Positions 1-7,700 of a stretch of 9,301 nucleotides of DNA are shown piece by piece. Positions within the stretch are counted from its first letter, which is position 1. Each line of letters starts with the position of its first letter. The DNA is from DATMNI01 sp035570275 (GTDB lineage Bacteria > Acidobacteriota > Terriglobia > Bryobacterales > Bryobacteraceae). The translations under genes were made by a program, and so were the position numbers. The stretch spans positions 1 through 9,301 of the forward strand of contig DATMNI010000255.1 in the NCBI GenBank assembly GCA_035570275.1, in the 5' to 3' direction. The notes beneath the pieces were generated by a model. It was not told the DNA's origin. It saw only the letters and a list, made by a program, of their open reading frames with translations, and did not search any database.

Positions 1-1320
1 CGACATCAGGCTGCGCATGAGCGGATTCCGGGCGTAAATCACCGAGACCTTGTCCGGGTTCGCGATCGCCCACGCGTACGACTCGCCCGCCTTCGCCCCG
101 GTCCCCTCCATCACCACCTTCTTCGCGAATCCGTTGTCGACCATTAGCTTATAGACCTCGTCCCACTTCTTTTGCACGGCCCCCGACCCGGAGATTGGCG
201 GCAGCACGAGGTAGTAACCCTTCGCCAGTAGCGCCAGAGCCACTGACGAATCGCGCTCCAGAAAGCTTGGATGGAACACCCACAGCTTGCCCGGCGCCGG
301 CTTCTCCGGCACTACGATCGACATGGCATCCGCGTGGAAGTTACCCGTCCCCGGACTGGTATAGCGATCGTAGGAGGGAACGTATCCCGGTCCGCGCACC
401 GTCGCGTAAGTATCCTCCTTCTTCAGGTAGATGTAGGAGCTTTCGAGGCTGTAGTAGTGTGTCTTGGTGTAGGTTGCATCGGCGAACGCCGGCCGGTTCG
501 CGTCTACCGGTTGCATGTGCCGCTCGATCCAGTCCGCGATCGGCGTCGGGTCCTCAAGGCTGTGCGGGTGATGCGCCACGCCTTCCTTCATGATCACGGT
601 GATGGAGCCGCCCATCTGGTGATATATCTTCTCCACCGCCATCGTGTTCCGCAGCACAAAATCTTCAGTGCCGACGACGTGCAGCAGGGGTATGTCATGT
701 TGGGCCAACACCGGGATTTTGACATAATCGTAGTCGTAGACCGCCGGATTGTCCGCGTAGATACAGGCCACCTTGTCAGGGTTAGCCCCACCCCAGTTGA
801 ACTCATTGACTCCGCCCTTGCTCATCCCGACGAAGGCCGATTTCTTCGCCAGGCCGTGGGTTTCCGTCATGAACTTGTACCACAGGTCCCACGCCTTGCC
901 CTGTTGGACTGGGTCGGGCGCCACAAAGGCGATGTGAAAACCGCGTCTCAGCAGCTCGACTTCGGTTTGCGGCTGGTGGTTCCAATAGCAGCCTTGCCAT
1001 GACCACGGATTGCCGGGCGCCGCCTTCTTGGGGACGACTACGACGCAGCGGCGCTTGCCGTCCTTTATACTCACGTCGATTCCGAAGCTCGTCACCTCGC
1101 TCGCCGGGGCCGTCATAGGCGTGATCGCCCCAGTGGCGTCGTCCATGATGAAGTCATAGCGGTCGAACCCTTCGTGCCAGGTGGTTTTCTCGCCTCCGAA
1201 GGGGACGTACACGTCCGCTGCCGTGGCGTTGCTGGAAGTCCAAACAATGGCCGCTGCGAAGAACAACTTGAGACCGCTGGTTGGTGCCGGGGGGCGAAAA
1301 TGGTTTCTTGAACGGTTCAT
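1..1320 (-). CDS. Secreted alpha/beta hydrolase with tandem domains, 3' end outside window
   Basis: 440 residues are open from the ATG at 1318-1320 to the left edge with no stop, so the C terminus is missing. Residues 1-34 form a signal peptide (hydrophobic stretch about 17-29, likely cleavage after NATA). Domain 1 (about 90-270) is an alpha/beta hydrolase: nucleophile elbow GMSKGG with Ser167, a candidate acid Asp220 in GTEDF, and a His cluster at 250-253 (AHHPH). The PWSWQ and LLRRGFHIAFV segments and ANPDKVACIYADNP after the elbow match secreted hydrolases/esterases of Planctomycetes, Verrucomicrobia and Acidobacteria. From about 333 a second copy starts (SIVVPEKPAPGKLWVF, LLAKGYYLVLP, ANPDKVSVIYARNP), but its elbow reads EGTGAKAG, without serine. 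AAAGGAG at 1329-1335, 8 bases before the ATG, supports the start. It begins 41 bases after the isomerase gene, so it is probably in the same operon. An ester- or glycan-processing role is inferred; the substrate is unknown. Confidence 0.85.
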   Translation of the reverse strand, partial: MNRSRNHFRPPAPTSGLKLFFAAAIVWTSSNATAADVYVPFGGEKTTWHEGFDRYDFIMDDATGAITPMTAPASEVTSFGIDVSIKDGKRRCVVVVPKKAAPGNPWSWQGCYWNHQPQTEVELLRRGFHIAFVAPDPVQQGKAWDLWYKFMTETHGLAKKSAFVGMSKGGVNEFNWGGANPDKVACIYADNPAVYDYDYVKIPVLAQHDIPLLHVVGTEDFVLRNTMAVEKIYHQMGGSITVIMKEGVAHHPHSLEDPTPIADWIERHMQPVDANRPAFADATYTKTHYYSLESSYIYLKKEDTYATVRGPGYVPSYDRYTSPGTGNFHADAMSIVVPEKPAPGKLWVFHPSFLERDSSVALALLAKGYYLVLPPISGSGAVQKKWDEVYKLMVDNGFAKKVVMEGTGAKAGESYAWAIANPDKVSVIYARNPLMRSLMS

Positions 1321-1361
1321 GATCCCTACTCCTTTCCGGATTCTGGCGACCGAGCGGAGTC

Positions 1362-2273
1362 TCATGACCGAAACGCGAATCCCTGTTTCAGCAGCCAGGC
1401 CTTTGTGATCTTGACCGTTTCAAGCGGTGTCATAGGTGCGTTATTAGAAGGGTCGAGTTCAACCATGATGTTCGGGTTCTGTCCGGCGGCTTCGACCATA
1501 TCGAGCACAGCCGTCAGATCCACTTTGCCCATGCCAAGCGGGCAATAGCCCGAGAAGTGTTCCCAGCCTTTGTAATCTTTGAGGTGCATGTGTTTGAGGA
1601 TGGGCAGAAAGTCTTTGACCACTTTCGCGGCATCGGCTCCGCCTTTCTGCAATTGGCCCACGTCCGGCGCGAACTTCAGATGTTTCGTGTCCACCGCCTC
1701 CATTACCGCGTAGACTTCGTCGCGCGATTCGATCGCTGTTCCGGTGTGCTGGTGAAGACCGGTGCCAAGACCGAGATCCGTGACTGCCATGGCGTACTCG
1801 TTGAGGCCCGAAATAATCCCGGCGCGGCGCTCCTGGAAATTATAAGAGTCGCGCTTCACTCCATTTGGGGCTAGCACAATGAATGTGCCTTGGTATTTCT
1901 GCACCACTCTGGAAAGCCGGATGACGCGCTCGACCTCTTCCTTCCGTTTCGCGGGGTCGATCAGATTGACCGTGATGTAGCCTGAGCGAACAGGCACACC
2001 GTACTTCTCGATCAGCGCCTGTAACTCCTTCTTCTGGTCCAGCGTGTCGAGCAGCTCGGGAAATGTTTCAAAGCTCCAGAATCCCTCCGCCGACATATCC
2101 CTGAGGGCCGGCTCGATGGTGGCTTCGGCGCCCGGGCGAGGGAACGAGCCCCACGTGATGCAGGTATGGCCGATGTGGAGCTTTCGCGCGGGCGCCGTAC
2201 CGGCGGGAATCGCCGAGGCGCACGCGCCCAGGGCCAGTGTTTTGGCGAAATTTCGCCGATCGATTGCAGACAT
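1362..2273 (-). CDS. Tat-exported sugar phosphate isomerase/epimerase-like protein (xylose isomerase-like TIM barrel)
   Basis: A 303-residue protein, normal length for the family. The N terminus has a twin-arginine signal (DRRNFAKTLALG, residues 5-16, then a hydrophobic Ala-rich stretch to about 28), which predicts export of the folded, metal-loaded protein. The barrel follows from about 32 to 295. Likely metal or catalytic positions are His174/His176 (GLHQHTGT), Asp204 (APDVGQL), His228/His230 (KHMHLKDYKG) and Glu272 (IMVELDPS), in the spacing typical of the xylose isomerase-like superfamily; PLGMGKVDL (246-254) is the usual segment before the last helix. It starts 9 bases after the ThuA-gene stop with only a weak AAGAG as ribosome site, which suggests translational coupling. 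Relatives isomerise or epimerise sugars, and some act on 3-keto sugars or glycosides; the exact reaction is inference. The chosen ATG is the only one preserving the whole Tat signal. Confidence 0.88.
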   Translation of the reverse strand: MSAIDRRNFAKTLALGACASAIPAGTAPARKLHIGHTCITWGSFPRPGAEATIEPALRDMSAEGFWSFETFPELLDTLDQKKELQALIEKYGVPVRSGYITVNLIDPAKRKEEVERVIRLSRVVQKYQGTFIVLAPNGVKRDSYNFQERRAGIISGLNEYAMAVTDLGLGTGLHQHTGTAIESRDEVYAVMEAVDTKHLKFAPDVGQLQKGGADAAKVVKDFLPILKHMHLKDYKGWEHFSGYCPLGMGKVDLTAVLDMVEAAGQNPNIMVELDPSNNAPMTPLETVKITKAWLLKQGFAFRS

Positions 2274-2282
2274 ATTATTCTC

Positions 2283-3983
2283 TTACCTCTTCGCGGAAAG
2301 CTTCGCGCTGGGTGTTGTGTCGGCAGGGAGGTCGCCGAGAATGAACTGAATAGCATTGAGGATTAACTGCGCCAGGTCGGGGGTAGCGAACAGAGTGGGC
2401 GTGTGCCCCATGGCGCAGTTGAATACGCGTCCCTTACCGTAACTCCTGATCCACACTGAGCCATAGTCGTTATCGGGGCGAACTTTCCAGTTGCTGAGAT
2501 CCGATTTTGCGGCATCGATGCTGATCAGGACATGCAGTTTGTCGCGCGAGTAAGGACCGGTGGGCAGGAAATGGTAAAACTCGTCGGAGCGGGTGAAACC
2601 TTTGCCGTTGAATTGCCGGGTGAGCGGGCTGTCCGGGTCGTCGATCTTCAGGGTCGCGGACTCAACGCGGTGCGGGCCATCGGCGGCGCCCATCAGTTCG
2701 GTGAATTCGGGCAGGTCCATGGATGCGTAGGTGCTTCCGTGGATGCCGGCAACGCCGCCCCCTTCACGAACGAAGCGGAGCAACCCGCCGAGAACAGCAG
2801 GATCCGGGAACACTTCTCCCACGACGCTGTTCAGAAACACGCCGTCATACTGTTTTATAGCCGGATACCTGAGGTTATTCAGGTCGTTGCTGAAGACCGG
2901 TTCGTAAGCGCCGGTATTCTTTGCCATCAACTCAATCGCGAGATTCGCGTGTGCAATGGTGGCGTGATAATAACCGCCCGCCGGGCATAAGTCGATTACC
3001 AGCAACTTGCGCGGCTTCTTCGGCTTCACCACAGCCTGCCTGGGCAGCGACGCTTCGATCTTCGCGCGTTCGTCGGCCGGAACTTTATCGACGCTGGTAA
3101 TCGGAGTCAGCTTCGACACCTGCTCGATGCGATGGCCCATGGCATGGCGCAAAGCCCCTTCGAACTGTTCGACACCCGCGCCGGTCGTAGTTTCGGTTGA
3201 AGTAACCAGCGCGATGAAGAGGGGCTTCATGCCGCCGTGCGGGCGGCCACAATTGCTGCACTGATCGGGATGTTCCTCTGGTGGAGGACCCTGCTTCACG
3301 AGGTCAACCAGGAACTGCGCAAGTCCGGATTCGTTGGGGCGAACATAAAGAGCGGCGAGGCTGTCCGCGGGCACGCCCCTGGCCCCGGTTGCGATGCCAG
3401 TTGCGATGCCGGTTGCGATACCCAGGCGCGGGCTTGCCCCGTGGAGGGCGCCGGCGAGGCGGGTCGGATCTTTGGTTTCGATGGCGACGTTGATCCCGGC
3501 CGCATTGGCCATCTTGTCCACTGCCGCCACGGCGTCTGGAGCGACCGGAGCGATTACCATGTCCGCGCCAAGAGCCTTTGCAAACTCCAGCACCTTGCCA
3601 TCGCCCGGCTGAAGCGTGTCCACATGATAGGCAGCAAGATGAAGATTCAGTGACTTCAGTTTTGTCCGGATCGCGTCCTGGTCCCCCGCCGAGAGGTTCC
3701 AATCGAAGCTCTTGGCGATGTCCGCGCTGACTCTCTGCGAGCTGAACGCCTCAATCGCGCCAAGCCCCGCTGCGTCGGTCTTTGTCGCCGCGTCAAAAAA
3801 AGTTGCGCCTTTGAAACTGGTGGATTGAGCCCCGACGCGCCATCCAAGGAGCCCGGTCACGGCCAGAGCGACCTTGTGGGAAGACGGCGGGCGGACGGAT
3901 TCCGTTTGTGTCGTCTGCGCCGGCAGCAGTCTTGGGAACGCCAGAAACACCAGCGGAAATGCCGCGTATTTGGTTCGGTTCAA
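2283..3983 (-). CDS. Secreted ThuA-domain protein with decayed N-terminal isomerase-type barrel
   Basis: A 566-residue protein. A signal peptide (1-23, LLPAQ) is followed by a region (about 37-235) that reads like a sugar phosphate isomerase/epimerase barrel (TFFDAATKTDAAGLGAIEAF, LEFAKALGADMVIAPV, AAGINVAIETKDP). The metal-binding motifs usual there are absent: HNHP is replaced by IETKDP, the DTGHW region by three IATG units (189-200), and the LHxKD strand is missing. A linker carries CSNCGRPHGG (242-251). The ThuA-like domain spans about 326-552: KLLVIDLCPAGGYYH, GGGVAGIHGSTYAS with His415, FTELMGAADGPH, SDEFYHF, YGKGRVFNCAMGHTP. ThuA proteins are linked to trehalose and keto-sugar metabolism. 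The start is TTG: no ATG or GTG lies between it and an in-frame stop at 4023-4025, later starts would cut the signal peptide, and GGAGG lies just upstream. It is the first gene of the tight three-gene group. The barrel may be structural only. Confidence 0.87.
   Translation of the reverse strand: MNRTKYAAFPLVFLAFPRLLPAQTTQTESVRPPSSHKVALAVTGLLGWRVGAQSTSFKGATFFDAATKTDAAGLGAIEAFSSQRVSADIAKSFDWNLSAGDQDAIRTKLKSLNLHLAAYHVDTLQPGDGKVLEFAKALGADMVIAPVAPDAVAAVDKMANAAGINVAIETKDPTRLAGALHGASPRLGIATGIATGIATGARGVPADSLAALYVRPNESGLAQFLVDLVKQGPPPEEHPDQCSNCGRPHGGMKPLFIALVTSTETTTGAGVEQFEGALRHAMGHRIEQVSKLTPITSVDKVPADERAKIEASLPRQAVVKPKKPRKLLVIDLCPAGGYYHATIAHANLAIELMAKNTGAYEPVFSNDLNNLRYPAIKQYDGVFLNSVVGEVFPDPAVLGGLLRFVREGGGVAGIHGSTYASMDLPEFTELMGAADGPHRVESATLKIDDPDSPLTRQFNGKGFTRSDEFYHFLPTGPYSRDKLHVLISIDAAKSDLSNWKVRPDNDYGSVWIRSYGKGRVFNCAMGHTPTLFATPDLAQLILNAIQFILGDLPADTTPSAKLSAKR
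3385..3420 (-). repeat. 12-bp tandem repeat, three copies, inside the ThuA-barrel gene
   Basis: On the plus strand the units are CCGGTTGCGATG, CCAGTTGCGATG and CCGGTTGCGATA, in phase with the reading frame. On the coding strand they give three consecutive Ile-Ala-Thr-Gly units (residues 189-200). The repeat sits where related barrels carry a conserved Asp-Thr-Gly-His motif. Copies differ by single bases, so the expansion is not brand new. Replication slippage is the likely origin. Confidence 0.9.
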
Positions 3984-3987
3984 ATAA

Positions 3988-3992
3988 CCTCC
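3988..3992 (-). promoter_or_regulatory. Ribosome binding site for a TTG start
   Basis: GGAGG on the minus strand lies 4 bases before the TTG at 3981-3983. The spacing is short but the match is strong, and this decides the start of the ThuA-domain gene. An in-frame stop at 4023-4025 excludes a longer protein, and no ATG or GTG lies between that stop and the TTG. Confidence 0.6.
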
Positions 3993-4133
3993 AGATCCAA
4001 CGAAATAACAAGTCGCCTGCTCTCAAGAGCGCAAAGACTGCCGGTAGCAGCGCCGAACGAAACAGTAACACAGCGGACGTGGCCGCGCCTGGCGTGTTCG
4101 TGTTCCTTATCACGTAACACCGCTTCCTAAACG

Positions 4134-4186
4134 GTCGCGGCTCCGATGCGAAGTCTCGTAGTCACCGAGGCCATCACAGCCGCGAC
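4134..4186. repeat. Perfect 9-bp inverted repeat in the gap between the small secreted gene and the ThuA gene
   Basis: GTCGCGGCT (4134-4142) and AGCCGCGAC (4178-4186) are exact reverse complements around a 35-base loop, which itself holds a small CTCG/CGAG stem. A further pair, ACGGTCG (4131-4137) and CGACCGT (4195-4201), partly overlaps the outer arm and could compete with it. No T-run follows on either strand, so this is not a classical intrinsic terminator. It may be a transcript-stabilising fold, a factor-dependent end or chance. I saw no convincing promoter in the rest of the gap (3993-4248). Confidence 0.4.
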
Positions 4187-4248
4187 TTGTCGCTCGACCG
4201 TGAGGGAGTGGTCGCTTCTCCGCCGCACGCCACTTTCGCGACTCCCTT

Positions 4249-4668
4249 TCAGATACTGGGTCCTATCCGGCCGGCCGCTTTCACGATTCCGAATACGACA
4301 AGGCCTCCCACGATCGCAATACTGATTACATGGGCCTTGCTGAGATGGAAACCGCTGCTTGCGCCGGGGCAACTGCCGGCGGTCCGCTGGACGCCGGACA
4401 CCTCGAGAACCTGAGTCGCTCCACCAGCGGGGCTGGCGTTCGCATCTGCCGTGCCGGTTACCTGGATATGCTGTCCGGCCCGTAAGTTTCCCCCGCGGAG
4501 CTGGACCTTGGTCTTTGAATTCTCATCCACCAGTGTGTATATGCCGGCATCTTTTTGGACACAGCCAGCCAAGGGCGCCGAGGGCGTCCCTGAACTCGTC
4601 TGCGCGGTGGCCTGGATTGTAAGCAGGAGAGCGGCGGCTGCCGCCGCGGTACCGGGAATCTTGAACAT
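4249..4668 (-). CDS. Small secreted OB-like (DUF5818-like) protein with C-terminal membrane segment
   Basis: A 139-residue protein. Residues 1-22 are a signal peptide with an Ala-rich core, with likely cleavage near ATAQ. The central part (about 33-100) runs from LAGCVQKDAGIYTLVDE through KVQLRGGNLRAGQHIQVTGT to TQVLEVSGVQ and ends at Cys100. This is the pattern of small secreted beta-barrel (OB-like) proteins common in Acidobacteria; assignment to DUF5818 is my recollection, not a search result. Cys36 and Cys100 bracket the domain and could pair. A hydrophobic segment (114-132, VISIAIVGGLVVFGIVKAA) looks like a single membrane anchor. LAGC at 33-36 resembles a lipobox but lies too far from the signal core to be convincing. 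It starts 59 bases after the receptor stop, with AAAGGAA about 10 bases before the ATG, so co-transcription with the receptor is likely. Function is unknown; a role beside the receptor is inferred from position only. Confidence 0.75.
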   Translation of the reverse strand: MFKIPGTAAAAAALLLTIQATAQTSSGTPSAPLAGCVQKDAGIYTLVDENSKTKVQLRGGNLRAGQHIQVTGTADANASPAGGATQVLEVSGVQRTAGSCPGASSGFHLSKAHVISIAIVGGLVVFGIVKAAGRIGPSI

Positions 4669-4727
4669 TTTCTTGTTATTCCTTTCTAGCTTTTCTATTC
4701 AGGAAGCGCGCTGTCCCATACCCGCCG

Positions 4728-7700
4728 TCAGAAGGTAAAGCGCAGCGCCAGTTGCATGCGCCGCTCCGGCCGCGTTGCGGTCACCTGGCCGAACGCCGCC
4801 GTTGTCTGCAGCCCTGCCGGCGTAAAGCGTGCCGTGGAATTCACCGCCGATGCCTCGGCGTGATTCGGCACGTTAAAGACCTCCCAGCGGAATTGAAGAA
4901 ACCGGGCTTCACGTATCGGGAAGTTCTTGAACAGTGAAGCATCCCAGTTGTTGAAGCCGGGAGTGCGGAAGTAGTTGCCGTTGAAACGGCTGCCATAGCT
5001 GCCGCGTCCGGCAGGCCGCGCCACGCAGGAGGTATTGAAAAACTGCGCGAAATTCCTGGATCCATATCCAAGCTGCGGATCGCAGGTCAGGACAGGCTGC
5101 GCCGTGATGTCGCCGCCACCGGTGAAATCGAACGCATCGCTCGTCGTCAGCGAAATGCTCTGCGGGAATCCGCTTCCCCACGTCGTGATACCCGAAACCT
5201 GCCAGTTATCGAGCGAGAGGCGGGCCATTCTGGAATTCGTACCCACCAGCTTCGTCACTGAGGGAAGGTTGTAGACGTAGCTGAAATTCACCACATAGGT
5301 CTGGTCGATGGAACTGAGTCCCCAGAAGTTATGCACCGGAATCAACTGGCTCCAGCCGTTGTAGTTGAAATTCTTCGCCCAGGTGAAGTTAGCGTCGATT
5401 TCAAGACCCGAAGCGAAGCGGTGCTGCGCTTTGGTCTGCAGCGAATCGTAGCGGGTGATGGCGGCCGGGTGCGTCTGGGCGAGATCGAGGTAGCCCTGGA
5501 TCGGCCGGAGAAGAGGGTCGGGTAAGGCCACGCTGGGGTTCGCCGGATCCGCATTTTGCGGGAGGAAGCGGGCGCCGAATGGCAACAGGTTGTAGTTGTA
5601 GCTTTGCGACACGTAACGCTGTTGGTTGCCTACATACGACACGGTAGCCACGGTGGAGTGACCGATATCGCGCTGTATAGAGAACAGAAGTTGCGTGACA
5701 ACCGGAATTTTGTTGTTCTTGACGGGGCCGCCGGTCACACCGATCGGGCTGGTGAGCGGAGTCTGCGTAAAGAGCGACGGGTCGAGCGTGCCGCTCAGAA
5801 CGGTTCGCGTGTAAACGAAGGCCGGACCCCGGTCAAAGGCTGTGTTGCCCTGGCTAGCTTCGTGAAATTCGCCGTAGGAAACGCGGATTGCCGTCTTTCC
5901 GTTGCCGAACGGATCCCAGGCAATACCGATGCGGGGATCCCACTGCGCGCCTGTGTAATCGCGGAAGCCGAAACCACTGACGTAACTCGGATCGTTCTGG
6001 ATCACGATGCCATTGAGTTTGCAGGGATTCGTGTCTGACAGATTGAGGCACGAATTGCCTGTACCCGGCACGATATTGCCGATGTACGACTGGGGCACGA
6101 TGGCGCCCGTAACAGGGTTCACACCCTGGCGGCCCGAACTGGTGGAGATGGGAGCGTAAAGCACTGGAGGATTTCCGCCCCATGTGGGATCAAAGCGCGA
6201 CGCCGCGAAGATGGAGGCGACGCCATCCGACTGCAAACCCCACGGAGCATGATATACTCGCAGACCGATATCGAGCGTCAGGTTGCGCTTAATCTTCCAG
6301 GTGTCCTGCGCGTAAACAGCCTGGATATTACGGCGCGTATTATCGGGACCGCGGCCAAGATCTTCGGTATAGGCGTTGAAGTGGCCTACGTAGGCGTTGG
6401 CGAACGCATAGCCCGTGTTAGTCGGATCGAGTGAATTCTGGCCGAAATCGATACTTCCGGAGAAGTTACTCGTGGCCGCCTGACCGACACGGCTGTGTTC
6501 GTAAAATACGCCGAACTTGAACGTGTGCGACCGGTATGCGTATGTCACATCGTCCTTGAACGTCAGGTTCGAATCGTAACCGGAGAGGGGCTCGCGGCCG
6601 TCAAAGCTGATCGCCGCGGCGCTGAAACTGGTTGGAATCCCGCCATAGGACGCTTTGGGAATGAAATTCAGCGGATTCCACGTGTTGTTGAACTGCCCCA
6701 GGCTATTGAGCGCGCCCTGGTTCTGCCGCTTCATGGGGTTGTACTGTCCGCAACCGATTTGAACGCAATCGGGACCGATTGCCGGCGATGCTTCGACATC
6801 GTGCAGCCCACCGGCATAGAGTTCGTTCACGATGTGGGGCGTAACAACCCTGGTCCAGTCGACGGTGCCCTGATAGGCGGAAAACGAGTATTGCATCAGG
6901 GCCAGGCCCGGGTAAGTTATGCCGGCTGCCACGTGAAAACCGGTTGAATTGGCATCCCAGGTCTTGAATGTTGTGCTTATCGTGTCCTTCTCGGTCGCGT
7001 GGTAATCGAGCCTGCTGGTTGACGATTGACGGGGTTGATTGATGAACCTTTCCTGGAAGAGATAGTTGAAGCCCGCGCCGGCGAAATTCGGCAGCGGCAG
7101 AATGTTCATTTCCGCGAGAGAATAAGGATCCGCGCGGCTCTGCGGAATCTTGTTGCCGGGGAAGGGCTGCCCCGTGAGAGGATCCTTGACCACGATCAGC
7201 GAGGTGCCGTTGAACGACTGTGAGAAATCCCCCTGCCGTTCGAGCGCGGTCGGCATCGTATACCGGTCGATGGCCTGGGGCGTCTTGAGACGCTGATCTT
7301 CAAACAGGAAGAAGAAAAACAGCTTATCCTCCATGTTGACCTTGGGGATCTTTACCTTGCCGCCGACGTCGCCGCCGAACGTTTGGAAGCGGTAGATGGG
7401 CTTGCCCAGACCGGTCAGGTTGTTGAAGTAATTGTTGGCGTTGAACTGTTCGTGGCGCTTGTAGAACCAGCCGCTGCCATGGTACTGCTGGCCGCCGCTC
7501 TTGGTGATAATGTTGATCATGGCGCCCCCGGCGCGGCCGAACTCAGCGTTGTAGTTTCCCATCAGGACTTTGACTTCGGAGATGGAGTCCAGGTTGACCG
7601 TCCCCGAGTACAGACCGCCCGATTGGCTGTCTCCGCCGTTCACGCCGTCGGACATGATGACGTTGGTGGCCGTACTGAGTCCCTGGAATGAGGGAACCGA

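Noticed and set aside
271..1002. 243-codon open frame on the plus strand
   Set aside because: It lies fully antisense to the hydrolase gene, has an unnatural His/Arg/Val-rich product with no recognisable motif, and the minus-strand frame has a signal peptide, nucleophile elbow and ribosome site.
4204..4246. Intrinsic terminator after the small secreted gene (GGGAGT with ACTCCC)
   Set aside because: Only six contiguous pairs with a long loop, and no T-run on the minus strand after the stem.
5556..6038. 160-codon open frame on the plus strand (and similar ones at 6495-6947 and 7383-7691)
   Set aside because: Antisense to the receptor gene, without ribosome sites or recognisable domains; expected by-products of G+C-rich codon use.
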